From assembly GCA_964372095.1 (NCBI GenBank), contig CAYJPV010000013.1, positions 62,001-126,000 of the forward strand: a DNA stretch of 64,000 nt. The letters run 5' to 3'. The stretch comes from CAYJPV01 sp964372095 (lineage in GTDB: Bacteria; Acidobacteriota; Vicinamibacteria; Vicinamibacterales; JAKQTR01). Shown piece after piece: positions 1 to 8,863 of the stretch. The position numbers and the translations under genes were made by a program. Each line of letters starts with the position of its first letter. Position 1 is the stretch's first letter. The notes beneath the pieces are model-generated. The model made no database searches. It had not been told where the DNA came from and was given only the letters and a program-made list of their open reading frames with translations.

Positions 1-1
1 G

Positions 2-427
2 GTCCTGCAGGAACTCCAGCGCAAGTACGCGTCGGTCTCCGACTTTGCCATGCAGGTCGTGGCCGACGAACTCGGTATCCACCCCGCCGAAGTCTACGGT
101 GTCGTCACGTTCTACGCCTTCCTGCACCACGAACCGCGAGGCCGGTTCCAGGTGCGCCTGTGCCAGACCATCTCGTGCGATCTCGCCGGCAAGTCACGCG
201 TGGCGCGTCAGCTCGAGAACGAGCTTGGCATTGCCTTCGGCGAGACCACGCCCGACGGCCGATTCAGCCTCGAGTGGGCCAGCTGCCTGGGCATGTGCGA
301 CCAGGGCCCGGCGCTGCTCGTCAACGATCGCGTCTACACCCGCGTGACGCCCGATCAGGTGCACCAGATCATCGAAGACTGCCGCAAGGTGTTCGGCGCC
401 CACGCCGCACAGCCGGTGCACGCGTAA
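2..427 (+). CDS. hydC: [FeFe]-hydrogenase HydC-like subunit (NuoE family), 5' end outside window
   Basis: Thioredoxin-like [2Fe-2S] subunit of NAD-linked multimeric [FeFe]-hydrogenases, related to the 24 kDa NuoE subunit of complex I. The reading frame is open from base 2 and already matches the family upstream of the first ATG at 50 (VLQELQRKYASVSDFAM), so the true start lies before the window. The typical EVYGVVTFYAF segment follows, then cluster cysteines in CQTISC and CLGMC, the usual C-x4-C and C-x3-C pairs. It sits 18 bases before the NuoF-like gene, with hydA next, so it should pass electrons between FMN/NADH and the hydrogenase. Family assignment is secure; electron bifurcation is inferred from gene order. 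Confidence 0.93.
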   Translation, partial: VLQELQRKYASVSDFAMQVVADELGIHPAEVYGVVTFYAFLHHEPRGRFQVRLCQTISCDLAGKSRVARQLENELGIAFGETTPDGRFSLEWASCLGMCDQGPALLVNDRVYTRVTPDQVHQIIEDCRKVFGAHAAQPVHA

Positions 428-445
428 GCGGGAGGATCCAGGACC

Positions 446-1648
446 ATGTTTCCCATCGACAGCAAACGTACGCCGCTCACCTTCGACACGATCGAGCCGG
501 GCACGGGCCTGGCGGCGGCGCTGAAACTCAGCCGGGCCGACATCATCGGTGAAATCGCGGCCTCCAACCTGCGCGGCCGCGGCGGTGCCGGGTTCCCCAC
601 GGGCACCAAGTGGAACCTGGCGGCGGCGGCCCGCGTCAAGGGCGACGAGTGCAAGTACGTGGTCTGCAACGCCGACGAAGGCGAGCCGGGCACGTTCAAG
701 GACCGCGTCCTGCTGACCGACCACGCCGATCTGGTGTTTGAAGGCATGACCATCGCAGCTCGGGCAATCGGTGCCCTCAAAGGCATCCTCTACCTGCGCG
801 GCGAGTACGTCTACCTGCGCCAGCACCTCGACGAGGTGCTCTACAAGCGCCGGAAGGCCAACCTGCTCGGGCAGCACGTGTGCGGCGTGGACGGCTTCAA
901 CTTCTACATCGAAATCCGCATGGGCGCCGGCGCCTACGTGTGCGGCGAAGAGACGGCGCTGATCGAATCCCTCGAAGGGCATCGGGGCGAACCGCGCAAC
1001 CGGCCGCCGTTCCCGGTGGACACGGGCTTCATGAAGCAGCCGACGGTCGTCAACAACGTCGAGACGCTCGCGTCGGTCGCGGCCATCCTGGCCAAGGGCG
1101 CCACCTGGTTCAAGTCGTTCGGCACCGAGCGCTCGGCCGGATTCAAGCTCTTCAGCATCTCCGGCGACTGCGATCATCCGGGCGTCTACGAGTTCCCGCT
1201 CGGCATCACCGTGGCGGACCTGCTCGAGAAGGTGGGCGGGCGCAATGCGAAGGCCGTCCAGATCGGCGGCGCCTCAGGCGTCTGCATCCCGGCGGCGGGT
1301 TTCGGGCGGAAGATCGCCTTCGAAGATTTGGCCACGGGCGGATCGATCATCGTGTTCGGGCCTGGCCGCGACATGCTGCACGTCGCGAAGAACTTCATGG
1401 AGTTCTTCGTCGAAGAGTCGTGCGGCCAATGCACGCCGTGCCGCGCCGGCAACGCGAAGCTGCTCGACGGCATCGAGAAACTCGAGGCCGGCACCTGTTC
1501 GACGGCGTACCTGCGCGATCTGCTGGCGCTCTGCGAGACCATGCAGCTGGCGTCGAAGTGCGGACTCGGGCAGTCGAGCCCAAACGCGTTCGTATCAATC
1601 GTCAACAACTTCCAGGACGAGATTCTGGGGCGGACGGCGGCCGTGTAG
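446..1648 (+). CDS. hydB: [FeFe]-hydrogenase HydB-like flavoprotein (NuoF family), short form
   Basis: NADH- and FMN-binding subunit of a HydABC-type complex, 400 residues. Visible motifs are GRGGAGFPTGTKW (residues 44-56) and CNADEGEPG (74-82) for FMN/NADH, and SCGQCTPC (C326, C329, C332) plus C372 for one [4Fe-4S] cluster. It lacks the N-terminal thioredoxin-like [2Fe-2S] domain and the C-terminal double [4Fe-4S] ferredoxin domain seen in the second copy at 47-49 kb, so it is a minimal NuoF. The start has a GGAGGATC ribosome site just upstream. It lies between hydC and hydA on the same strand. Confidence 0.94.
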   Translation: MFPIDSKRTPLTFDTIEPGTGLAAALKLSRADIIGEIAASNLRGRGGAGFPTGTKWNLAAAARVKGDECKYVVCNADEGEPGTFKDRVLLTDHADLVFEGMTIAARAIGALKGILYLRGEYVYLRQHLDEVLYKRRKANLLGQHVCGVDGFNFYIEIRMGAGAYVCGEETALIESLEGHRGEPRNRPPFPVDTGFMKQPTVVNNVETLASVAAILAKGATWFKSFGTERSAGFKLFSISGDCDHPGVYEFPLGITVADLLEKVGGRNAKAVQIGGASGVCIPAAGFGRKIAFEDLATGGSIIVFGPGRDMLHVAKNFMEFFVEESCGQCTPCRAGNAKLLDGIEKLEAGTCSTAYLRDLLALCETMQLASKCGLGQSSPNAFVSIVNNFQDEILGRTAAV

Positions 1649-1708
1649 AACCCCGGACCTTCGGGTTCGGGGCGACCGACACAGCCAACGATGCCTATCT
1701 CGAGGTGA

Positions 1709-3646
1709 ATGATGAGCGGTGAAGTGAAACCCAACGCGGATACGTCGCGAGCGCCCAGCAGCCAGAAGATGAAGTTCGTGCCGCTGACAGGTGACGTCTC
1801 CCAGATGATCGGCGGACAGATCACGGTCAACATCGACGGTCACGACATCAAGGTCCCGATGGGGACCACGATTCTCGAGGCCGCCAAACAGATCGGCGTA
1901 CGCATTCCGACGCTGTGCCACCATCCCGACCTGTGCGTGGCCGGCGTATGCCGCGTGTGCGTCGTCGAGGTGGAAGGCCAGCGCGCCCTGCAGGCGGCCT
2001 GCGCGTTCCCGGTGACCGGTCCGCTGACGGTGAAGACCCATACCCGGAAGGTGCGGCAGGCCCGGAGGCACATTCTCGACCTGCTCCTGTCGACCCACTA
2101 CGGCGAGTGTTACAGCTGCAAACGCAACAACAACTGCGAACTGCAGACGCTGGCCAAGGAATACGGCGTCGATTTCTACCGATTCGGCCACGTGACCGAA
2201 TCGCAGTGCCCGAAGGACGAATCGAGCTACTCCGTCATCCGGGACATGGACAAGTGCATCCTGTGCCGCCGCTGCGTGCGTACGTGTATCGACGTCCAGG
2301 AAGTCGGCGTGCTCGAAGCCGTCGGTCGCAGCAACAAGACGCGCATCTCGACGTTCATGGACCTGCCGCTGGGCGACGTGGTGTGCATCAACTGCGGGCA
2401 GTGCATCAACCGCTGTCCGACCGGGGCCCTGCACGCCAACGACTCGTCGGACGAGGTCTGGCGGGCGATCGACGACCCGAAGAAACACGTAGTGATCCAG
2501 ACCGCGCCCAGTCCGAGGGCGGGCATCGGCGAGTGTTTCGGGTGCGAGCCCGGCACGCCCATGACCTACCAGATGAATACCGCGCTGAAGCTGGCGGGCT
2601 TCGACAAGGTGTTCGATACCAACTTCTCGGCCGACCTCACAATCATCGAGGAAGGCACCGAACTGCTGCTGCGGCTCTACAAGGCCCTCGTCAAAGGCGA
2701 GCAGGTCGCGTTCCCGCAGTTCACCAGTTGTTCGCCCGGCTGGGTCAAGTACCTCGAACACTTCTATCCGGAGTACATCCCGAACCTGTCGTCGGCCAAG
2801 AGCCCCCAGCAGATGTTCGGTGCCGTCATCAAGACGTACTACGCCAAAGCCAACAACATCGATCCGAAGGACATCGTCACGGTGGCCCTGATGCCGTGCT
2901 CGGCCAAGAAGTTCGAGTGCAACCGGCCCGAGATGGCGGACAGCGGCCACAAGGACGTGGACTACGGCCTGACGACGCGCGAACTGGCGCAGATGATCAA
3001 GGAAGCAGGCGTTCACCTGCCCGACATGCCGAAGAGCGACTTCGACGACCCGTTCGGCACCGCGACCGGGTCAGGGGTGATCTTCGGGGCCACCGGGGGC
3101 GTCATGGAGGCCGCCCTGCGCACGGTGATCGAACTCGTGTGCGGCGTGAAGGTGGAGAAACTGTTCGAGCACGCCAACATCGTGCCCGTACGCGGCTTCG
3201 ACGGCGTGCGGTACGTCGAACTGCCCGTGACCGTGGTCAACCCGGTCGTGCCCGATATCCTCAAGGCACTCATTCCGAGTTTCGACTTCCTGAAGGGCGC
3301 TACCCTGAAGGTGGCCGTGGCCCACGGCACGGCAAACGCCCACCGCGTGATGGAAGACATCAAGGCCGGCGGCAAGTTCAGCGAATGCCATTTCATCGAG
3401 TTCATGGGCTGCCCGGGTGGCTGCATCGGCGGCGGCGGCCAGCCGATCCCGACGTCACCCGAGATCCGCGCCGCGCGAGCGCGGGCCATCTACGAAGAAG
3501 ACGCCGAGTGCGCCGTGCGCAAGTCGCACGAGAACGAAGCGGTGCTGAAGCTCTACAGGGAGTTCTTTACTGACGGACCGTGCAGCCATCTCAGTCACGA
3601 ACTGCTGCACACGCACTACACGGCACGGGGGAAACACATTGGCTAG
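1709..3646 (+). CDS. hydA: [FeFe]-hydrogenase catalytic subunit HydA (first copy)
   Basis: Catalytic subunit for H2 oxidation/evolution, 645 residues, probably cytoplasmic. In order: plant-type [2Fe-2S] domain (C70, C81, C84, C98), His-Cys3 [4Fe-4S] site (H120, C124, C127, C133), two [4Fe-4S] sites (C173-C183, C216-C226), the H-cluster domain with TSCSPGW (C331), MPCSAKKFE (C387) and FMGCPGGC (C558, C562), and a C-terminal small-subunit-like tail. The first loop has Ser where the textbook motif TSCCPGW has a second Cys. An extra C-x2-C pair (GECFGCEPG, about 265-273) is not in the second HydA. Two ATGs (1709, 1712) follow GAGGTG. The TAG stop forms part of a heptamer repeat. Confidence 0.96.
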   Translation: MMSGEVKPNADTSRAPSSQKMKFVPLTGDVSQMIGGQITVNIDGHDIKVPMGTTILEAAKQIGVRIPTLCHHPDLCVAGVCRVCVVEVEGQRALQAACAFPVTGPLTVKTHTRKVRQARRHILDLLLSTHYGECYSCKRNNNCELQTLAKEYGVDFYRFGHVTESQCPKDESSYSVIRDMDKCILCRRCVRTCIDVQEVGVLEAVGRSNKTRISTFMDLPLGDVVCINCGQCINRCPTGALHANDSSDEVWRAIDDPKKHVVIQTAPSPRAGIGECFGCEPGTPMTYQMNTALKLAGFDKVFDTNFSADLTIIEEGTELLLRLYKALVKGEQVAFPQFTSCSPGWVKYLEHFYPEYIPNLSSAKSPQQMFGAVIKTYYAKANNIDPKDIVTVALMPCSAKKFECNRPEMADSGHKDVDYGLTTRELAQMIKEAGVHLPDMPKSDFDDPFGTATGSGVIFGATGGVMEAALRTVIELVCGVKVEKLFEHANIVPVRGFDGVRYVELPVTVVNPVVPDILKALIPSFDFLKGATLKVAVAHGTANAHRVMEDIKAGGKFSECHFIEFMGCPGGCIGGGGQPIPTSPEIRAARARAIYEEDAECAVRKSHENEAVLKLYREFFTDGPCSHLSHELLHTHYTARGKHIG

Positions 3647-3798
3647 AGGCTAGAGGCTAGAGGCTAGGGATGCGTATAGTACGTAGCCCCGGGCCTTCAG
3701 GCCCGGGGTTGCCGATAGCCGAGAGCCGAGAGCCGAGAGTACGTAGCCCCGGGCCTTCAGGCCCGGGGTGGCCGATAGCCGACGGCCGATAGCCGACC
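3643..3798. repeat. Heptamer arrays and two GTACGTAG hairpins downstream of hydA
   Basis: The 302 bases between hydA and the next gene hold no gene. They contain about 3.5 units of a GGCTAGA-type heptamer (3643-3667) that includes the hydA TAG stop, then two 60-base tandem units (from about 3679 and 3739). Each unit has GTACGTAG followed by a nine-base stem CCCCGGGCC with a TTCA loop (3687-3708 and 3747-3768) and GCCGAKA heptamers (3711-3738, 3771-3798). The same hairpin family recurs inverted at 46923-46952. Confidence 0.85.
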
Positions 3799-3800
3799 CC

Positions 3801-3841
3801 GGGGCGGTTTGCACACTGAATGCGAACCGCCCCCTTTTTTT
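3801..3841 (+). terminator. Rho-independent terminator of the hydCBA operon
   Basis: A 13-base-pair stem beginning GGGGCGG, with one G-U wobble and a six-base loop, is followed directly by C and seven T. It is the best intrinsic terminator in the window and lies past the repeats downstream of hydA. Confidence 0.88.
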
Positions 3842-3948
3842 CCCATCCAAATCACGGGCGCCGCTGTCTAATACCCCAAGCGCAAGGCTGCACGCACGTC
3901 CTGCCCCAACGGCAGCCGCTTCGGACAACCAGTACTCCGGAGGTTCCT

Positions 3949-4926
3949 ATGGGCAGGTTGTGTGCGGTCGGCGTCGTCTTGTGTCTGGCGGCCGCCTGGG
4001 CGGCGCCTGTGGCCCGTACCGCGTCTGGCGACGCGACGGCCGTCCTGGCCGCCGCGCGTGAGGCGTTGGGCGGCGAGAAGAACCTGTCGGCCGTCAGATC
4101 GTTCGTGGCGACAGGACGGACGCGCCAGGTACGCGGGAACAACCTGGTACCGATTGAGTTCGAGGTCTTCTGCGAGCTTCCCGACAAGTACGTCCGCAAA
4201 GACGAGGTCCCTGCCCAGGAAAGTGAACCGACCACCAGCGGCTTCAATGGCGACCGCCTGATTCAGATCCCGGCGCCCCCGCCGCCGCCACCCGCGCCGC
4301 CACGGGCGACGCCCCCGCCAGGTCCGCCCCCCGCTCAGGCGCCAGACCCCCGCGCCGCTCGCGTCGCCGCGCTCAAACAGGACTTCGTCAAGCTGACGCT
4401 TGGCATGTTCGCGGCGTCGTTCAGCAGCTATCCCGTCAGCTTCTCACTGGTCGGCCAGGCCGAAGCCCCACAAGGCAAAGCCGACGTCATCGAGGCGAAG
4501 GGGCCGGGCAGCTTCACCCTCAAGCTGTTCATCCACGCCGACACGCACCTGCCAATCATGGTCAGCTGGATGGTTCCGGCGACGAACGCCGTCATGGTCG
4601 TCCCCGGCCAGCCCCCGCCCGACAACCTGCCGCCCGGCTCCGTGATCGTCGACGCACCCGCACCCCCTGCGCCGAGCGCGCCGAAGGACGAACAGGACCG
4701 CTACGCGAAAGAGATCCAGGACCTGCGCCGCAAGGCGCTGGCCGGCCGGCTCGTGGAGCACCGCCTCTATTACGCCGACTATCGCGACATTGGAAACGGG
4801 CTTCGGTTTCCGTTCCGGCTCCGGCGCGCGGCGTCCGGGGAGACGATCGAAGAAACCAACGTCGACGGGTACACGATCAACCGGCGGATTGACCCCAGAC
4901 GATTCGAGACCGTGAAACAACCGTAG
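3949..4926 (+). CDS. Exported protein of unknown function, possibly LolA/LppX-like
   Basis: Predicted 325-residue periplasmic protein. The ATG at 3949 is chosen over upstream in-frame starts because CCGGAGG sits seven bases before it and it yields a clean signal peptide (GRLCAVGVVLCLAAAWAAPVA). The mature N-terminus (ALGGEKNLSAVRSFVATGR, then GFNGDRLIQ) resembles acidobacterial proteins with the curved beta-sheet fold of outer-membrane lipoprotein carriers, which is a weak similarity judged by eye. A proline-rich linker follows at residues about 105-130, and a second beta-rich half to the end. It precedes an outer-membrane receptor gene but is separated by a repeat element. Confidence 0.7.
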   Translation: MGRLCAVGVVLCLAAAWAAPVARTASGDATAVLAAAREALGGEKNLSAVRSFVATGRTRQVRGNNLVPIEFEVFCELPDKYVRKDEVPAQESEPTTSGFNGDRLIQIPAPPPPPPAPPRATPPPGPPPAQAPDPRAARVAALKQDFVKLTLGMFAASFSSYPVSFSLVGQAEAPQGKADVIEAKGPGSFTLKLFIHADTHLPIMVSWMVPATNAVMVVPGQPPPDNLPPGSVIVDAPAPPAPSAPKDEQDRYAKEIQDLRRKALAGRLVEHRLYYADYRDIGNGLRFPFRLRRAASGETIEETNVDGYTINRRIDPRRFETVKQP

Positions 4927-5160
4927 AGCCGGGGCTCACGTCGGTTGAGCCTGTTGACGGGCGTGGGCGCTGGCTTCAGCCAGCGCCCAGTCGCGGGGCG
5001 GGCAACCCCCGCCCCCNNNNNNNNNNCGGGCGGGGCCCCCGCGGGTTCCGCTTTTTGCGGGGGGGGGGGGGGGGCTTCCCCCTGCGACGCGTCGCGTCCG
5101 GCTGAAGCCGGACGCCACCACGACGTGGCACTCGACAACTGAGTTCCGGGGTCAGCCGAG
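4927..5160. repeat. Dispersed hairpin element, copy 1, broken by an assembly gap
   Basis: Hairpin at 4965-4988 (ten-base stem GGGCGCTGGC, TTCA loop) then CAGTCGCG, and after the gap a second hairpin around GCGTCCGGC at about 5093-5113 followed by a stretch containing GCACTCGAC. The same order occurs without interruption at 24818-24945. Between the halves here lie G- and C-rich runs, ten N and a run of about 15 G, which probably are assembly noise. Confidence 0.75.
5017..5026. other. Assembly gap (10 N)
   Basis: Ten undetermined bases inside the repeat element at 4.9-5.2 kb. The true length of the gap is unknown. Confidence 0.99.
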
Positions 5161-5191
5161 GGTGAACCGGGGTTAGCCGAGCGAGGTTCGT

Positions 5192-7864
5192 ATGGCACGA
5201 GTTCCGGTCGTTGCGACATGGGCAGCATTGGCCATCTGTGTGGCGTTCCTGGTTCCCCCTGCAGGCGCGCAGCCGAGGCAGACCGGCACCTTGATCGTCA
5301 CGGTCATCGATCAGAGTCAACTGGTCGTTCCAGGCGCCACCGTCTCCGTGGTGGGCCTGGACGATGGCACCAGGAAGTCGGTGGTACTGCCGCTCAAGTC
5401 GAACGAGAAGGGCGTGGCGACGTTCACCGGCCTTCCGCTGGGGCGATACTCCGTGAGCGGCGAGTTTCCGGGCTTCGAGATCGGGGTGATCGGCGAACTG
5501 CGGCTGAAACGTGGCGAGAACAAGCAGGTGCTCGTCCTCCGACTGGCGCGGGTGGCTGAAGAGGTGACCGTGGGGCGGGACCCGCAGACCACGGCCTCCG
5601 ACAGAGCTTCCACGTTCGGCACCGCGATGACGCGGGAGCAGATTGAAGCGCTGTCGGACGACCCTGACGAAATGGCGAGGCAGCTCAGGGACATGGCGGG
5701 GACGGGCGCCACCATGCGTGTGGACAGTTTCGAAGGGGCAGAACTTCCCCAGAAATCGCAGATCAAAGCTATTCACATCACGCGCGATTCGTTCGCGGCC
5801 GAGAACCACGCGGCCGGCGGGATGTTCATCGACATCATCACGCAGCCCGGCGTGAGGCCCCTGGCGGGCAATGCGCGCGCAAGCTTCTACGACAGCGTGC
5901 TGGACGGCCAGAACCCGCTCGTGCCGAAGAAAGGGCCCGCGCGGACGCAGAGTTATGGGATCAATATCGGCGGCACCCTCATCAAGGAACGTAGCAGTTT
6001 CAACCTGGGCATCAACGGCTCGGACAGTTATCGTTCGCCGAACCTGTACGCTGCCACGCTGGCCGGCACGCGCGCAGAGAACCTCAACATGCGTGTGCCA
6101 ACCGACAATTTCGGGGTCAACGGGTCCATCGACTATGCATTGACCAAGGACCAGACCCTCCGGTTGGCGTTCACGCACTACGGGTCCTCATCAAGGAACC
6201 TGGGCGTGGGGGCCTACGATCTGCCCGATCGTGCCTACTCGACCAAGACCTCGAACTTCACCCTCCGGGTCCAGGAGGCGGGTCCACTGGGCAGGCGGTT
6301 CTTCATCAACACGCGGTTCATGACCAACTGGGCTGATACCAGCGCCAGTTCCGTGATCGAAGCGCCCACCGTCACGGTGCTCGATGCGTTCACGGGGGGC
6401 GGAGCGCAGCGGGCCGGCGGCCGGCGTACGCGGGTTTGCAACCTGCAGTCGGACCTCGACTACGTCCGCGGCCGCCACTCCTGGCGCGCGGGCATTGCGC
6501 TGAATGGCGGGACGTACCGGTCGGATGATGCGGCAAACTACCTGGGGACATACACGTTCGCGAGCCTGGAAGCCTACGAGGCGGGCTTGCCGCGGACGTT
6601 CACGCGGCGAATCGGAGACGCGCTCATCTCGTACGAGAACTGGCAGGCGGCCGTCTACCTGCAGAATGACATCCGCGTCAGCAAGAACCTCACGTTGAGC
6701 CCGGGCGTGCGCGTGGAAGCCCAGACGCACGTCAACGACCACAACAACATCGGGCCCAGATTCGGTATCACGTGGGCGCCGTTCAAGGGCGGCAAGACCA
6801 CGCTGCGGGTCAGCGCGGGGCGCTTCTACGACTGGCTGAACGCCAGCACCCACGAGCAGACGCTGCGTGTCGACGGTTTCCATCAGCAGGAGTTGAACAT
6901 CGTCAATCCCAGCTACCCCGACCCGGGGCAACCAGGCGTGATCCCGCCGACCAACCGGTACCTGCTTGACGAGGGGCTGCAGCTGGCGCGCAATACGCGC
7001 CTGAGCGCAGGTATCGACCAGCAGTTCAGCAAACAGGCGCGCCTCAGCGTGGTGTACGCCGTCACGCGGGCCGACGGCGTGCTCGTGGGCGAGAACCTCA
7101 ACGCGCCTGTCGACGGCGCCCGGCCGAACCCGGCGCTGGCGAATGTCATCAGGAGCGTGTCGGCCGGCCGATCTCGATCGGAAACCCTCTCATCGAATCT
7201 CACGATCAGCCGCTCGGGACCGATGATGGGCCCGATGACGAGCACGGGGCCCTGGCTGGACTGGAAACGCGGTCTGACGCTGAACGTCGGATACACCCTC
7301 GGGAAGTGGGAGAACAACGTGGATGGCGCGTTCAGCGTGCCCGCCAGCGGGTCGCTGGCCAGCGAGTGGGGGCCCGCCGGGAACGACGCGAGGCACCGGC
7401 TGACGGTCGGCTTCACCAGCGCAGCCGTGAAGAACCTGACCGCCATGGTGTACGTGTACGGGTCGAGCGGGACACCCTATACGGTCCGCACGGGGAGCGA
7501 CGACAACGGGGACCTGCTGTTCAACGACAGGCCCGCCGGTTTGGGACGCAATACCGAGCGGACGGCTGGACAATGGAATTCGTTCGGCATGTTCAGCTAC
7601 ACGATCGGGTTCGGCAAGAAGAGACTGCCGGGAGGGACGGGCATCACGGCTATTTCGTTCGGCCCCGGGGGGGCGTCGGTCACGCAGGGTACGTACGGCG
7701 GCATGCCGCGGTACCGGGTGTCGATCAGCCTGAACGTGCAGAACCTCACGAACCGGGCGAACTACATGGGATACAGCGGGACCATGACGTCGCCATTCTT
7801 CCGGAAGCCCACCATGGTGGAAGGCGTGCGCACGATGAACATGGCGGTGAGCCTGAGTTTCTGA
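5192..7864 (+). CDS. Outer-membrane TonB-type receptor with carboxypeptidase-regulatory-like domain
   Basis: Predicted 890-residue outer-membrane beta-barrel. After a signal peptide ending near PPAGAQ come a CarboxypepD_reg-like beta-sandwich (residues about 28-110: GTLIVTVIDQSQLVVPGATVSV), a plug-like region (120-220) and a long barrel with alternating hydrophobic strands that ends in Phe (NMAVSLSF), as outer-membrane barrels do. Such proteins are greatly expanded in Acidobacteriota and are thought to take up or bind large substrates with TonB; the ligand is unknown. No SusD-like partner is adjacent. GAGG lies just before the ATG. Confidence 0.85.
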   Translation: MARVPVVATWAALAICVAFLVPPAGAQPRQTGTLIVTVIDQSQLVVPGATVSVVGLDDGTRKSVVLPLKSNEKGVATFTGLPLGRYSVSGEFPGFEIGVIGELRLKRGENKQVLVLRLARVAEEVTVGRDPQTTASDRASTFGTAMTREQIEALSDDPDEMARQLRDMAGTGATMRVDSFEGAELPQKSQIKAIHITRDSFAAENHAAGGMFIDIITQPGVRPLAGNARASFYDSVLDGQNPLVPKKGPARTQSYGINIGGTLIKERSSFNLGINGSDSYRSPNLYAATLAGTRAENLNMRVPTDNFGVNGSIDYALTKDQTLRLAFTHYGSSSRNLGVGAYDLPDRAYSTKTSNFTLRVQEAGPLGRRFFINTRFMTNWADTSASSVIEAPTVTVLDAFTGGGAQRAGGRRTRVCNLQSDLDYVRGRHSWRAGIALNGGTYRSDDAANYLGTYTFASLEAYEAGLPRTFTRRIGDALISYENWQAAVYLQNDIRVSKNLTLSPGVRVEAQTHVNDHNNIGPRFGITWAPFKGGKTTLRVSAGRFYDWLNASTHEQTLRVDGFHQQELNIVNPSYPDPGQPGVIPPTNRYLLDEGLQLARNTRLSAGIDQQFSKQARLSVVYAVTRADGVLVGENLNAPVDGARPNPALANVIRSVSAGRSRSETLSSNLTISRSGPMMGPMTSTGPWLDWKRGLTLNVGYTLGKWENNVDGAFSVPASGSLASEWGPAGNDARHRLTVGFTSAAVKNLTAMVYVYGSSGTPYTVRTGSDDNGDLLFNDRPAGLGRNTERTAGQWNSFGMFSYTIGFGKKRLPGGTGITAISFGPGGASVTQGTYGGMPRYRVSISLNVQNLTNRANYMGYSGTMTSPFFRKPTMVEGVRTMNMAVSLSF

Positions 7865-7888
7865 CCGCGGAGGTGTATCCTCTCAGCG

Positions 7889-8863
7889 GTGAAGGTCCTG
7901 ATTCTCCAGGTGCGCCGTCTTGGTGACGTCCTCATGACGACGCCGATGCTCCGGGCGCTGAAGGCCGCGATCCCCGCAGTCACTACGCACATCTGCGTCG
8001 AACGAAGCAGCCTGCCGGCGGTGCGGACGAACCCCAACCTGGACCAGGCGATCCTGTCGCCAGGCGGGGCATCGCTCAGGCTGGTGCCCGTGCTGCGTCG
8101 CCAGCGCTACGACGTGGTGATCGACACTCTCGGCTCGCCAGCCTCTGCACGCCTGGCGTTCCTGTCGGGTGCCCCCGTGCGCATCGGGCCCGACCGGCCC
8201 TGGCGACGCCCCTTCTACACGCACCCCTGTCCGATACGCGAAGGAACCTACTCGGCGCTGGCCAAGCTCACCCGGCTGGCGCCGCTCGGTGTCTGCTCGT
8301 CGGACGCGCGGATCGAGGTTTTCCCGACGCACGAGGAGGAACGCGAGGCGGCGAGCCTGTGGGAGGGCTTCGGCCTGGACGCGCGAGCCCGCGTCGTCGC
8401 GTTCTCACCGGTGTCCAGGCGGGCCGGCAAGGTCTGGCCTCCGGATCGGTTCGCGGCGGTATGTGACGCGTGGGACGAGCGCGCGGGCCTCCGCTTCCTC
8501 CCCCTGTTTGGCCCCGGCGAAGAGCCGATGGTGGACGCCGTGCTCCGGTCGTCGCGTCGCCGGGAGGCGTACCTCTACCCGTGTGCGCCCGTGTCGTTCG
8601 GCGCCCTCGCTCCCCTGATCGCGCGGTGCACCTTCTACTTCGGGAACGACAACGGCATCCGGCACGCAGCCATCGCCGCCGGCGTTCCAACCGCCGCCAT
8701 CTTCGCGCATCCCGATCCCGCGACGTGGACGCCGCCGGACTCGCCCGAACATGTCTACGTCGGAGGGCGGACCCGAGCCGACCGTGTGACCATCGCCGAG
8801 GCGGATTCGATGGTCGCGACGCTGGCGAACGCACTGGGTCTCCACCCATCGAGCTGCGCATGA
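7889..8863 (+). CDS. Glycosyltransferase family 9 (heptosyltransferase-like)
   Basis: Likely transfers heptose (or a similar sugar) from a nucleotide donor to the lipopolysaccharide core, at the inner face of the cytoplasmic membrane. The 324-residue protein starts at GTG with the family signature MKVLILQVRRLGDVLMTTPML, has the linker pattern with SPVSRRAGKVWPPDRFAAV at about 170-190 and the donor-side FGNDNGIRHAAIAAGVPTAAIF at about 250-270. GGAGG lies upstream. Its TGA overlaps the next ATG by four bases (ATGA), so the two are translationally coupled. Confidence 0.88.
   Translation: MKVLILQVRRLGDVLMTTPMLRALKAAIPAVTTHICVERSSLPAVRTNPNLDQAILSPGGASLRLVPVLRRQRYDVVIDTLGSPASARLAFLSGAPVRIGPDRPWRRPFYTHPCPIREGTYSALAKLTRLAPLGVCSSDARIEVFPTHEEEREAASLWEGFGLDARARVVAFSPVSRRAGKVWPPDRFAAVCDAWDERAGLRFLPLFGPGEEPMVDAVLRSSRRREAYLYPCAPVSFGALAPLIARCTFYFGNDNGIRHAAIAAGVPTAAIFAHPDPATWTPPDSPEHVYVGGRTRADRVTIAEADSMVATLANALGLHPSSCA

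Noticed and set aside
194..1177. Long minus-strand open frame opposite hydC and hydB
   Set aside because: Antisense of clear NuoE/NuoF genes; Arg/His/Ala-rich composition without family features, as expected in GC-rich DNA.
1595..3016. 473-codon minus-strand open frame opposite hydA
   Set aside because: Antisense shadow; hydA motifs on the plus strand are complete.
3643..3798. CRISPR array at the repeats after hydA
   Set aside because: Units are directly adjacent, with a seven-base period or one 60-base duplication; there are no unique spacers and no cas genes.
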